From positions 18,954,288 to 19,018,287 of the forward strand of contig NC_092676.1 in NCBI RefSeq assembly GCF_964355755.1: a DNA stretch of 64,000 nt. The letters run 5' to 3'. The stretch is from Antedon mediterranea. Lineage: Eukaryota > Echinodermata > Crinoidea > Comatulida > Antedonidae. This document shows positions 23,701-42,845 of this stretch, piece by piece (within the stretch, counting starts at the first letter, position 1; the number at the start of each line of letters is the position of its first letter). Under the pieces are notes generated by a model that saw nothing but the letters and a program-made list of their open reading frames with translations, had not been told where the DNA came from and made no database searches. A program made the translations under genes and the position numbers.

Positions 23701-26700
23701 GAATAAATTTATAATAATTTAATTTTGATAATATAATTAAAATTATAAATTAAGTTTGTTTTATGGCACGCTCATGATAATTCTCATTGGCATGTCATAG
23801 CCAGGTAGGTTAACCGTCCCAGTTTTGGGCGTTACAGCTTCTGGTATTATTGATTTCTTCAACTTCGTTGCAAATACAGACACAGCTGAATTAATTATTT
23901 TAGACATTATTTGAGATGTTTGCAAATGAAACCAGTGGCATAAGTTTTTGTCTAGAAGATCGCATTATTATGCTATGAAGATGAGTGATAACTGAAGAGG
24001 GTTCTAAGGAAATCTGCAGATTTCCCCGTTAGAGCTAAATTAATCTGGAATTAAACAAGAATTCTTGAATTATTTTGTAATACAATATATTATCTTCAGA
24101 ACTAAGGGTTACATTTTTTTAATTCAGTGATGTGTCATACGTTAATTTATATTCAGTATTACTAATATCTTTTTGTTAGGGGAAAATATATTCTTTAAGC
24201 TAAATCATAATTATCAAACTCAGTAAATTTTACATATTGTGTTGATGCAATAAATTAGAATATCAAATATTCCTTTTAAGCTAGTTATTATTTTATACCA
24301 TGTTAAAAGCCTCAGCTAAATAATTAATTTGAATGTTATCACCATGGGCATTCTTGGAGGACATCATAGTGTGGTCATATTATGCCATTGTATTAGATTC
24401 TAGATGTCATTTTGTTATTTTCTTTTTTTGTTCATTAATATGTGTGTGTGTGTGGTACCATTGTCATACCCTTTTCTGAGATCCTTCCCCAAAATAATAA
24501 TTAATAATATCTCATACTCTTGAAAAAAAAAAATTTTAGTGACGTCATAAGTTATCCTAACCGCATGTGTTTGATAAAAATAGTATTTTGACAAATAATG
24601 CATAATTTCAGCTTCAATATTTTTTATTTAAATACATTAAAGCTGAACAGCAGGTATTAAAATGATGTAGTTTAATGGAAAACTTGTAAAATTAATATTA
24701 CGGCTAAAAATTGGTGTCACTTGATGAAAAAAAAAATTGCATGCTGGCAGGCGTAGGCACACCAGTGTTATCACTTTGTGGTATCACTGACGACATTTTA
24801 CTATGACAATGTTCCCAACATTTATCAGTTATTTTCAGATACTTTCATTGTGTTTTTGTATATACATTGTTCAGTAGTAGTACAGTATTAATGATTTCAG
24901 TAGTGTTTTTAGCATGCTTGTAAATTTTGATTTTGTTTCGTTCTCTGAATTATTTTTGTTACACACACTAATGTGAAATATTTCAATAACGTAAATGCAA
25001 ATAATGGCAATTGTGCATTTATTTAATATTGGCATTGACACATTTGAATACTGTATATCCAAACATATAAATACATATCGCAATTTACATCTGTTTTACA
25101 TAAAATACCCTTTATAAAAAAACATAATAATATATTTATTATTGTATTTTTAAATTGATTAACACCAAATATTCTTAACAACATTGATTTAACATATTGT
25201 AATGTAGTGTAATCCATCAATTAGAGACCATTTAATTGTAGCCCAGATGAACGTAGCCTAATTATCAAGAAATCCAAAACTGACAACTAAAGAAAATAAG
25301 TGGACAATTTTGGGAAGGCAGATTCGTACTAGCTAGAGCCTATAGTGCATGAATCCTTTGTGTGTACACCTTTTTTCTAGATCAGGGATCCACCCTTAAT
25401 AATGGTCTTTAATTGGAGGAATAAACATTGTTCAAAGTAACTAATTGTATATATATATTTTTCTTACAGGGTTTAGAATGATGGTTTTAACAAGATAACA
25501 GTTGGTAAAGACTATCCCAAAACTATTTAATAGTACACAATGTAATTCTTCTCTCTAAATTAAATGAATAAAGCTAAGGCATGGGAAATTAATTAGTACA
25601 TGGTTCTCATCACCCATCAACATGCACAATTTGGACCTCTGTCAAAAAGGTTCATTTTTTCCAATAAATAAATATCGAGAATGATTGTGAAAGTTTTCAT
25701 TCGCTTCTGTTTATATATTTCACAAAACATGACTTTTCACAAGTTAATGTCGAAGTGTATGCCATGGTTTGGTAATAGGTACCACATACTGACCTGTTAA
25801 GTCTTATAAATGTATGCAACATTTTGTGCATGTGATATTAATATAGCGAAATCCTGCCACACCAATATTTTGAGATGTGTTGATGATTACCATATAATGT
25901 ATTTCCCCTGGCCTAATGAATAGAACAAGAAGGAGTTTGATATATATTGTAACTGCCGTTTATATCATAATTATACTGGCAAATCAAAATTGGAATTTTT
26001 CATCTATAGGCATAGCTGTTGAATTTGCTAAATGTGTATTTTGTATATCTCCCTTTAAATTTGTCAGGAAAAATATTTTCAATGAAATTCCAATGATATC
26101 CTAAAGTTTGATGTTCAGATGTATATAATCTTATAATAATATTAGTATTATTAATATAATAATCGTATAGGCCTACAGCAATTATTATGTTAACATTAAA
26201 TTTACATTTGAGGTATGTACAACTTATTGGCTCTTAATTGCATCTGTTATACCAAACATGTCGGCAAAGTTTATACAGTACTTTTTTTTTTTTTTTGGTT
26301 TGCAGTGTTTATTTAAATTAGTTTGAAACTCCTTCATGTTTTATTCATAGTCTTAGTTGTCTACATTTTCATTCTGCCGAAACTAATCTTATTTCATACT
26401 TTAACTCCAGAACTACAGCATGTTTCACTTCACAAAATAACTTGTAAAAAATAACCACATTTGATTCAATTTTAAAAGATATAACAGCCTGATTCTGTTC
26501 TTTTGTTGACGTATTGGCATATTCAATGTTGGACATTTCTGTATTGTCTATAAGTACATACTAATGAATTAGCCTGTGCTAATTAATGTGTAGAAGAAGC
26601 AGATCCACTCAACAAATTTTCTTTTGCATAAAAGCTTGTTATTATTTAGATTGAATATGCCAGATGACATCACTCTGATTTGGGAGGGAGAGAAATCACG

Positions 26701-29040
26701 GAAGCAATATTCAGAAGTGACTCTATAAACACCTGAATCACCTGCCTCATTCAATCTGTATCTATCCTGATTGGGTTTTTCGCCCAACCGCCTGTCCATT
26801 TAACTTGTTTTGTATGTGTAAATGGTCATAAGAAATAACATAGATTCTATATTTTTGTTTTCGCTATGCTGTTTATCGCGCTTACCATTACCAATCATCT
26901 GTTTAAATTGGCCTTTATTCCCTAAAGGACTGTAGTCGATATCCATTTTGTTCTTAGTTGAGTGAAACAATGCTGTTATCTTCTATCTGCTATAACTATC
27001 TGTATCATTTCATTCACTTTCCACTTCATCAAACCATCTCTAAAATATTTTCTTTGATTAATATTTTTTATCTATTGTTGCTGTGATTTGTAAGTTCACC
27101 AGTAAGGTCTGTTCACACTAGTACTAAAACCTTTTTAAAAAAATGAATAGCAAAAAACAATAGATTTAACATTACCAAATGTATGTCTGGAACAGGTTTC
27201 TTGTATTTTGTAGTTATTTTCCTCATAGTCATTCATTCTTATGCTTGGTCTACACTACCAAACTAATTTGACAAAACAAGTGTGATGTGCCAAATTATGG
27301 TAGTGATACATACGCGCATCACATTTCTTTTGTCCCATAATGTTTGACAGAGCTTTAGGTACAGAGACTGTTGGGTCTAAACTGGAAGAGATAATTAGCC
27401 TAGTGGAACACTTAAGGGACTCCTTTGGGAACCAATGAAATTTCCGGTGTTGGCTGTAGTGTTAAAAATATATTAACTATCTTTCATTACTCTCATCTCT
27501 CATAGTGTGTCCTCTAAATAGAAGTATCCCAAAAGAAGTTCTGCAGTATATAGATTATTATGCTTTCCCAACTTTGATGGGAACAAACTGGTTTCTTCTC
27601 TTTATTTAGAAATTAACAAAGGTACTGTACTGTAATAATGTGTAGTGCATGCAATTTTTTCCATTTACCTGCTTGATAAAAAAATGACTTTCATGTTTAA
27701 ACATAGTCTACACATAACAAAACTAGTTAGAAATTAGTGTATTTAAAATGTGAAATAATATATGAAACATTATTAAAGCCTAGTTCACACTGACACAAGT
27801 TGTGTTTAATCTGCCAGCACTACTACCACCACAGAATTGACTACTACATCATAATTGTTGTGTGAATCATCCCTAATGTGTACATATCTACAATTTAGTG
27901 TATTGCAATCTGTATCTTGTGTTTCAACTTTGACATCATCCAAATCTTTAAATTGAGTAGCTTTATCAGGAAAATTGCTATTATTAATGGAATAAAACTA
28001 CCATTTTAATTATGACAGCAAATATATAAATGATGATGTAGTTATTGTGATTATTAAATACATTTGTAATGTTTTTTTAATATTGCTTGTTCAGTTTTTT
28101 TTTTTGAAATGTTAAAGTACTAATTTGTTAGGCTGTACAGTAACGACATCGGAATTATAAATTGTTTTAAATTCAGTTATATTACTAAATGTTCAAAAGA
28201 TACAACAGTACAGCAAAACCCCCTCCCCTATCCATTCCATACAAAGTGTCCCCTAAATGGGGGTGTCCCCGGAGTAGGAGTTGTTCATAGTGGTAAACAT
28301 ATATTGCCCCTTGTTCATTTAACAAAAGTGTCCCCTAAATATGGTTGTCCTGAAAGGAGGATCTGTTTTATTTTGTACTGACCAATAATACATTTTAGAA
28401 TTTCTTTTTGAACTGGTTCTCTGGTTTTTTTTCCAACAAAAATATGTGGGAACTTTATTAATGTCTTGTTCATTTTGAGAATAACATGCGGCAGTTTCAC
28501 ATTTATTTATTTTTTTAAAAGTAGCGCCACAGTATTTGCCTATTTCAGTGTGAAATGACACGAACAGGCCTGCCCGTCTCAACACATCTTTCAATCTAAG
28601 GTACATAACGCAGGCTGCACGACATGGTGACAGCGTATAGAATTGATGAAGGTGTTTGCCAATTTCACACAGGTGATAACAGTGTAAGGGTGAACTTCAT
28701 CTCTCATTTCTCAAAATGGATCTTAACAATGACAATTAAGAAGACTGGTCAACTCAACAACAATAAAAAAGCATCAGAAAATCCATCATTATTTGCATGG
28801 TTTATATATTATTAATTTATTTCTGTCATGCTGGTTACAAAGTAAATATAATTCCATTGAATTAAATAAACTGACAAAATAATTTATATATTGATCAACA
28901 ATATTCTGTAACCAAAATTAAATAAAATTTTAGTAGGCCTACTGTTGCATAGGAAACACAATGACAAATATACCAACTTAGTCAATAATGAATGTTTATT
29001 ACTAATATAAATTGTGTATTATGAAGAAATTAGCCCAACT
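20737..29040. other. Convergent intergenic region, including probable DNAJC5 3' UTR
   Basis: It is AT-rich and starts right after the DNAJC5 stop. Several AATAAA signals follow (for example near 22070 and 25566), so the 3' UTR could be long, but its end cannot be read. The longest open frame (about 21.3-21.8 kb) is low-complexity and starts with TTG, so it is not called. There is a (TG)n run near 24440 and a poly-T near 26282. Fragments of the TGTCCCCTAAATAG-type repeat occur near 27505 and 28240-28350. Confidence 0.5.
27240..27360. mobile_element. MITE of the CTGTCTACACTATCAAACT family, diverged copy
   Basis: The left end GGTCTACACTACCAAACTAA and the right end GTTTGACAGAGCTTTA are recognisable, and the middle keeps GTGATGTGCC and TATGGTAGTGATA. 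It is one of seven copies in the window; the other six are in ZNF143 and importin-7 introns. Confidence 0.6.
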
Positions 29041-29064
29041 GACTGGTTATATCACCCTGTCTAT

Positions 29065-29960
29065 GGCTATTCCTACATGTGTAACACACCCAGGTAGTTG
29101 GACCACATATCATCCCTGATGAACACTTAGAACAGGACCACCTTTCCATTGTACCATGGCTATTCCTACATGTGTAACATACACCCAGGTAGTTGGACCA
29201 CAATCATCCCTGATGAACACTTAGAACAGGACCACCTTTTCAGTGGACCATGGCTGTTTCTACATGTGTAACATACACCCAGGTAGTTGGACCACAATCA
29301 TCCCTGATGAACACTTAGAACAGGACCACCTTTTCAGTGGACCATGGCTGTTTCTACATGTGTAACATACACCCAGGTAGTTGGACCACATATCATCCCT
29401 GATAAACACTTAGAGCAGGACCACCTTTCAAGTGGACCATGGCTGTTTCTACATGTGTAACATACACCCAGGTAGTTGGACCACATATCATCCCTGATAA
29501 ACACTTAGAACAGAACCACCTTTTCAGTGGACCATGGCTATTCCTACATGTGTAACATACACCCAGGTAGTTGGACCACATATCATCCCTGATAAACACT
29601 TAGAACAGGACCACCTTTTCAGTGGACCATGGCTATTCCTACATGTGTAACATACACCCAGGTAGTTGGACCACATATCATCCCTGATGAACACTTAGAA
29701 CAGAACCACCTTTTCAGTGGACCATGGCTGTTTCTACATGTGTAACATACACCCAGGTACAGTAGTTGGACCACATATCATCCCTGATAAACACTTAGAA
29801 CAGGACCACCTTTCCAGTGGACCATGGCTGTTTCTACCTGTGTAACATACACCCAGGTGGTTGAAACACATGTCATTTCTGATGAACACATACACAAAAC
29901 TATTTTCCTAGTCCATGGCTATGGACCATGGCTATTCCTACATGTGTAATGCCCAGTGGA
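29065..29960. repeat. About 94-bp tandem repeat, nine to ten copies
   Basis: TACATGTGTAA recurs at 29074, 29167, 29261, 29355, 29450, 29545, 29640 and 29735, with diverged copies at 29835 (TACCTGTGTAA) and 29938. Units of 93-95 bp contain CACCCAGGTAGTTGGACCAC and ATCCCTGATGAACACTTAG. One copy carries a 5-bp insertion near 29760. Copies alternate between CTATTCC and CTGTTTC at the start. The array ends about 150 bases from the ZNF143 stop codon, so it may be transcribed in the ZNF143 3' UTR. Confidence 0.9.
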
Positions 29961-30112
29961 ACACATGTCATCATGGCTATTTAGGTATGGGACTCTAAAC
30001 ACATGTGGTTGGACCACTACAGTTATTTAACTTATTTTATATGACTATTGCACAAGAATACCCATTAAGTGCAAGAATTTGATTGATAGTGTTGAAGGAT
30101 TTTGGGTGCTCT

Positions 30113-37957
<7,845 letters not shown>

Positions 37958-38489
37958 GGTAGAGCATAAACTATAGAAACAATTAAATGATATATTCAGA
38001 TGTTTGTCAAATGAATGACACAGACAGTGTTCTAATGCAGAGTCCAAAGGCCCCTATGCAAGGGCCTTCTTCTGGACCTAAATCATTAAAAAGATAAATA
38101 TTTTGGCAAATATGGCATTTCATATGTATGCATACAATACTACTTTCATGAGCTTCGTATTTTCAGACAAAAATCGAAACACTGAGTAGTGGACTAATAA
38201 AAGACAATAGCTACAGACTTGGGGCAAGTCTAGAAAGCCTCCAACACCATTGAGGAAAAGTCAGTGGCCAATTTTTTGATGTATTTTAATGCAGTCTTTT
38301 GTCATATATTTACTGTAAATGTTAATACTTTAAACTTCTAATTCTGACTTTTGTGTGTCAACATTGATGAAATTGTGCTAAAACAAAAGGCAGCCATATA
38401 CATGTACTTATTTAACTTTCCCTAAATAGTATACAGTACTACAGTTTTTATACTTTACTGTTCTGTAGGCCTTTTCGGAATTGTATTTT

Positions 38490-38580
38490 ATTTTGTGGGC
38501 TCTGCTCTGGGGTCCCAAGGTTTAGCCAGTGATTGTGCATAGCCGTTATGCCACTGGGGACAGGGTCTCTTGAATGGGTT
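38490..38580. repeat. Dispersed repeat, inverted partner of 34325-34510
   Basis: CTCTGGGGTCCCAAGGTTTAG and CCAGTGATTGTGCATAGCCG are diverged reverse matches to 34325-34400. Confidence 0.45.
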
Positions 38581-38833
38581 TTTAGTGCACGATTATAATC
38601 CCTAGCTAGTGATAAATATTGTAAGAAATGTAGTTTAGTTTAAAAAATCAATCAATAATATTTGTAAAAATATGTTACGTAATTCATTGTTTGTATAGAT
38701 AGTGGAACAATTTTTGTTAATGTCTGTGTGTTTCTCATATTGCAATTGGAGCATTGTTATTAATGTTAGGCTGGGTGGGGGTTGGGAAGAACAGAGAGGG
38801 GTATTCATTTAGAAAACAAGGGCATAGCAATAG

Positions 38834-38876
38834 GTGGAGGTGGTGGTGGTGAGGGTGGGGTGGGGGGTGGGTGAAG
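38834..38876 (+). repeat. G-run cluster, possible G-quadruplex
   Basis: Plus-strand GGTGGTGGTGGTGAGGGTGG continues as GGTGGGGGGTGGGTG, giving at least four runs of three or more G within about 30 bases. It lies upstream of the ZNF143 first coding exon. Confidence 0.5.
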
Positions 38877-39388
38877 GAGTTGAAAAAGTATTTAAAAGAG
38901 AAAGAAATATGCAAAAATAAATTACATTTTATTTTACTGTCTCCAAAAAATAATGAAAGATCTGTGCACAAGAATCATACATCAGGTGGTGTGTATGATG
39001 CGGATATGATCTCAGACAGTAAAAAAGAACAACATTAAATACAGGCTAGGCTGGACATATGAAGGATCAATAAGCAGCCAAGGGAAAAATTCGGCCAAAC
39101 AACCCCTTTCTTCGCACTTTTCGAACGGAGGCCTAATAAAGCCGATAATGGCAATTGATTGGGTTCTCTCTATTGTCCCAACAATTTTCGACTCCATTTT
39201 GTTTTCTGTCTGGGTGGAACAGTCCCATTTAATAAGTGTATAAAAAGTGTGTTTTTCACTCAAATTGCAATAAATATGATCCAAAAATCAAAAGAATCTA
39301 TAGGGATCACTTTCCGATTATTCCAAAAGGAATCGCTACGCAAATTTGGAGTGATTTCTGGGTAGAAATGTAATGATTCATGGGTAGG

Positions 39389-39405
39389 CCCACCATGCTT
39401 TGGGA
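39389..39405 (-). promoter_or_regulatory. Candidate SBS (ZNF143-binding) motif
   Basis: CCCACCATGCTTTGGGA closely follows the known SBS core (CCCAnnATGC followed by TTG and G's). It lies 1.4 kb upstream of the ZNF143 start codon, on the side where its 5' UTR and promoter must be. Human ZNF143 is known to be autoregulated. Only the motif is seen; binding is inference. Confidence 0.35.
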
Positions 39406-39639
39406 TAATAATGTGAAGACTGTGGCGCGAACCATGAATAAATTCAGTACAACGCCACTCTTTCTAGTGGAATGTATACACTACTCCATCATGTATTACA
39501 ATTTTATTCATGGTGCAGGGCACTGACTTCAGAATTATGGGATATTTCACACAATCCCTTGTGTTTTTTCACAGGTCATTTTCACAACATACGGTAAAAA
39601 ATGAACATACATAATTATACTACACAATTTACTAATTAC

Positions 39640-39785
39640 CTTTGTTACAAGTGTAGTCAGAAATTATTTGCAGTTTGTTCAACAGAATGTGTAAAATGAT
39701 GATAAATATTGAGGCTAAAATTCTGCAACCAAAGACGATGCCTCAAGAGCATGACGTCATATGTGTAGCGTCGGAAATGACGTAA
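39640..39785 (-). promoter_or_regulatory. Candidate ZNF143 promoter with CRE/ATF sites and 5' UTR exon donor
   Basis: A palindromic TGACGTCA lies at 39752-39759 and a TGACGTAA at 39778-39785, 26 bases apart, in a locally GC-richer patch. Downstream on the minus strand, AAAG|GTAATT near 39640 is a good donor for a non-coding first exon that could splice to the acceptor just before 37970. The start site cannot be read. Confidence 0.4.
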
Positions 39786-39960
39786 TTGTATTGGGTGCGC
39801 TCTCTGCATGTTCCTCAAATTAATGTGAATTTTCTTGTGAAACATAGATAAAGATAAACATTTTACCTATAATTTTATTCAGTCACCAATATATTTATAT
39901 TTTAATTTATATAGTTAATGTTCTTATATTAACATATAAATCAAAACTGATATCAGCAAT

Positions 39961-40032
39961 TCCTTGATAGTATAGTGGTGAGTATCTCCGCCTGTCACGC
40001 GGAAGACCGGGGTTCAATTCCCCGTCAGGGAG
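39961..40032 (+). tRNA. tRNA-Asp (anticodon GTC)
   Basis: A 72-nt cloverleaf. The acceptor stem TCCTTGA pairs with TCAGGGA (one G-T pair), discriminator G. The A box is TAGTATAGTGG. The anticodon arm TCCGC-CTGTCAC-GCGGA holds GTC. The T arm is CGGGG-TTCAATT-CCCCG with B box GGTTCAATTCC. There is no intron, and CCA is not encoded, as expected in a eukaryote. It matches the conserved animal tRNA-Asp closely and should be functional. Confidence 0.95.
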
Positions 40033-40039
40033 CTTAATC

Positions 40040-40046
40040 TTTTTTT
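40040..40046 (+). terminator. RNA polymerase III terminator of tRNA-Asp
   Basis: A run of seven T on the non-template strand starts eight bases after the tRNA end. Confidence 0.85.
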
Positions 40047-41045
40047 AATTTTGGCAATTTGATATCTTTTTTTTTAGAGAATTTGTAGTTAATAATATTG
40101 ATTAAAATCACTCAAAACTCTATATATCTATTTCATATAATATCTCTATGGTATCTTGTAATTTTTATAAGAAATAGCCTAAATCAACATTAGGTCTAGG
40201 CTGCGCCTATAGGATTCATTTTTTAAATATAATATCTAAATTTACAAATGTCCATTTGTTCGTAATTATCGATTTCTCGTGTTATTATTTATTAGAGACG
40301 CGAGCCATTAATAAAGCAATTTTCTTTGGTGCCTACACTTTTTCTTAATAATTAGGCATTTTCATAACGAACAACCTGAGAGATTTGGAATGCGGGACAG
40401 ACTACACCATTGTTGTAAATGCTCATTATATTTTTATCATATTTATATATATTATTTGTATATTCTCAGTCTTCTCAATGAAATCCGTCTATCTGATCAT
40501 CGCAGTGCATTATGGCCTAATCATCTCATGAATACAAAGACCAATAGACAATGTGTCATCTTCAGTGTTTCGTATCGTGCAGTCCAATATTGTAGAAGTT
40601 AGGTTCGTTATGCATCGACATGGACTATGCGGTATTTACAATCATTCATTTTATATCCTCCATTTCATGATTCATCCCAACAAACAAAAACCTAAAAATG
40701 TATTTAAAAAAAGAAGCAATCCGTTTAGTATTAATTCAGAAAGATAGGCCTATTTAATATTAAAAAGGTGTACGGTACTACTTTAATAGGTGTGTTCACA
40801 TTACACATCAAAGTCGACAACACTGGGCTGAAAAACTTGAGCACTCACCTAAAGTAGAAGACGCTAACTAAAATCTGGTAAATAATACTCGTCGTCTATT
40901 AGTTTCTTCACTAGTTTATGTGACTGTCCCAGTATCCCAATCTATGCTCAGCGTCCTGGTCGCATATATCCTTGCTGTTAGTTCCATCTGGTCTGTCTCC
41001 TTTAAAACTCCAGCCTCCTCCCCTCCTCTACTGGACCACCTCCCT

Positions 41046-42845
41046 CTACTCCTCCTCGTCCACCGCCTCTAAGACATCTTCCAACACACCCTGTGGTTCC
41101 ATTAATGTTTGGTTGTGTTGTTGCTTCATTGTTATTTTTAATCTTCTGTTACGTTCTCGTCTTTTTGCCATCTCGTTCAAATCGTGCCTCTGCTTTAGCT
41201 ATAAAGAAACATTATACATTTAAATTTATGAAAAGGAAGTATTTGTGTTTTACTTTATTTGTTGTTAGTTATACTTACTTGGCGGTACCGATTGAGCATT
41301 CCAATGTCTTCCATCAGTTTACTGTCATTATCTGCCTGTGCCATTGTAGAAAACGCAGATGGTATCTCCCTGTTCACGTCTCTGTGGGATAAAATCAGCT
41401 CAGCCTTGATACCGCACCGCGATGGCGGTCGGGGACGACGTGTAGTAAGTTTGCTGTCCACAGACAAATCTTGGACATTGCTGAATAAAATCATAAACAA
41501 TATAATTATCATCAATGATGATAGTTAATAACAATGATGATTAAATTAAAGACATTGATTATACAATACCTTCTGATCACACGAGTAGGAACGTCACTCG
41601 GTAAAATATAACGGTCAGAAAGTTCATCTGTGAACGAGAAAAACAATATTTTATAATCATTGCTTTTTATAACATAAACAGTTTAAATACAAGATAATGT
41701 TGTCTATAAACTGTACCTAATTTTCTATTGCCTTCTTGAACCAAATATTTGTATTGTTCAACGTCTGCATCCGAACACAAACTATGTTTTTCCTCCTCCG
41801 ACAATGAGTCTTCTCCAATATTCAGTTCATCATCTATGGCTTCAGGCATAAGCTGCTCACTAAATAAAAAAAACACATAACATATATCTTATAATATTCT
41901 TCGCGGCTTATCGTAATTTCTACACGTCTTTTCATCTAGACAAAATTAGACAAACCGTAATTTATTGGCCCAAATACAATTTTTTTTTAAAATTGAAAAT
42001 TATAGTTATCCTTACAGAACACTTTGCTCTTCCAGATCCTCGCATTTCATGTCCCCTTCTTTAACAAATTCTGATTCATCCTCTTTCACACTAAATTTAG
42101 GGAATAATTAAGAAATAAAGAATAATTTAGTACCAATAATTATATTTATCGACAAATGAAATCTAACAGTTGAAACCGAAGTCTCAACCAGTTAATGATA
42201 GTAGAGCGTAAATATCGTGATTAATAATTATGTTATAAATATCCTTTTTGGAGATTAGAGTGTTTATTCGTGGTACCATACATTTTGTTTGTACTTCCTG
42301 TATCTAATGGTATCGTCAGTCTTCACAGATTATTAATAAATAAAACCAAAACTTGTAATCATGAGTTTCAGGAAACAATATTTAATGATAGCCACATACA
42401 CTAAACAATATAATTACCTTTCATTTGAATCCTTCTTAGTTTCAACAGGTAGTGGTATGTCCACGTCTTGTTTGACGGCAGGTGTCTCTACACCATCATT
42501 GCAGTCTTTCACTTTATATAAATCCATAACATCAGCCATGGTTCTTCTCTGTAACCTGATTGACCGACGGACTCTTGTGAAAGTTGAAGGCTTCTTTTTC
42601 TTTTCTTTGCTATCCGTATCGTGGCTATCCGATTGATCCTCTACTGGTGGGGAGTCCTCCAACGCAGTTGCCGAGGAGCCATTGGCATTGTTGGTGTCGT
42701 CTTCAGCTTCAGCGCTTTCGGTTGGCACCGATTGCATCGGATTATCAACATCAGTTCCTTCATCTTCTTCTAATTTCTCGCGATTGTCCACCACGGTGGA
42801 TTCAACAGTATCATTTCCACAAAGTACGCTGCAATTATTACCCAT
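41046..42845 (-). CDS. Unrecognised acidic protein with N-myristoylation signal (complete, six exons)
   Basis: Exons 42845-42418, 42090-42016, 41859-41717, 41627-41570, 41480-41279 and 41198-41046 join in frame with consensus splice sites to 352 residues ending in TAG. The start MGNNCS fits N-myristoylation at Gly2, with Cys5 and Cys9 available for palmitoylation, so membrane attachment is likely. Residues 20-85 are strongly acidic and Ser/Thr/Asn-rich (low complexity). A basic block follows (KEKKKKPSTFTRVRRSIRL, then QRRTMADVMDLYKV). Later parts look helical: EDLEEQSVLEQLMPEAIDDE, DADVEQYKYLVQEGNRKL, and a C-terminal segment with RYRQLKQRHDLNEMAKRRER then NRRLK. No catalytic motif is seen and I do not recognise a family. 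It lies between ZNF143 and importin-7. Confidence 0.85.

Noticed and set aside
25469-25500. Acceptor-like CTTACAG before GGTTTAGAATGA as an alternative DNAJC5 last exon
   Set aside because: It would add only three residues before a stop and would skip the cysteine string; a chance acceptor in AT-rich DNA is more likely.
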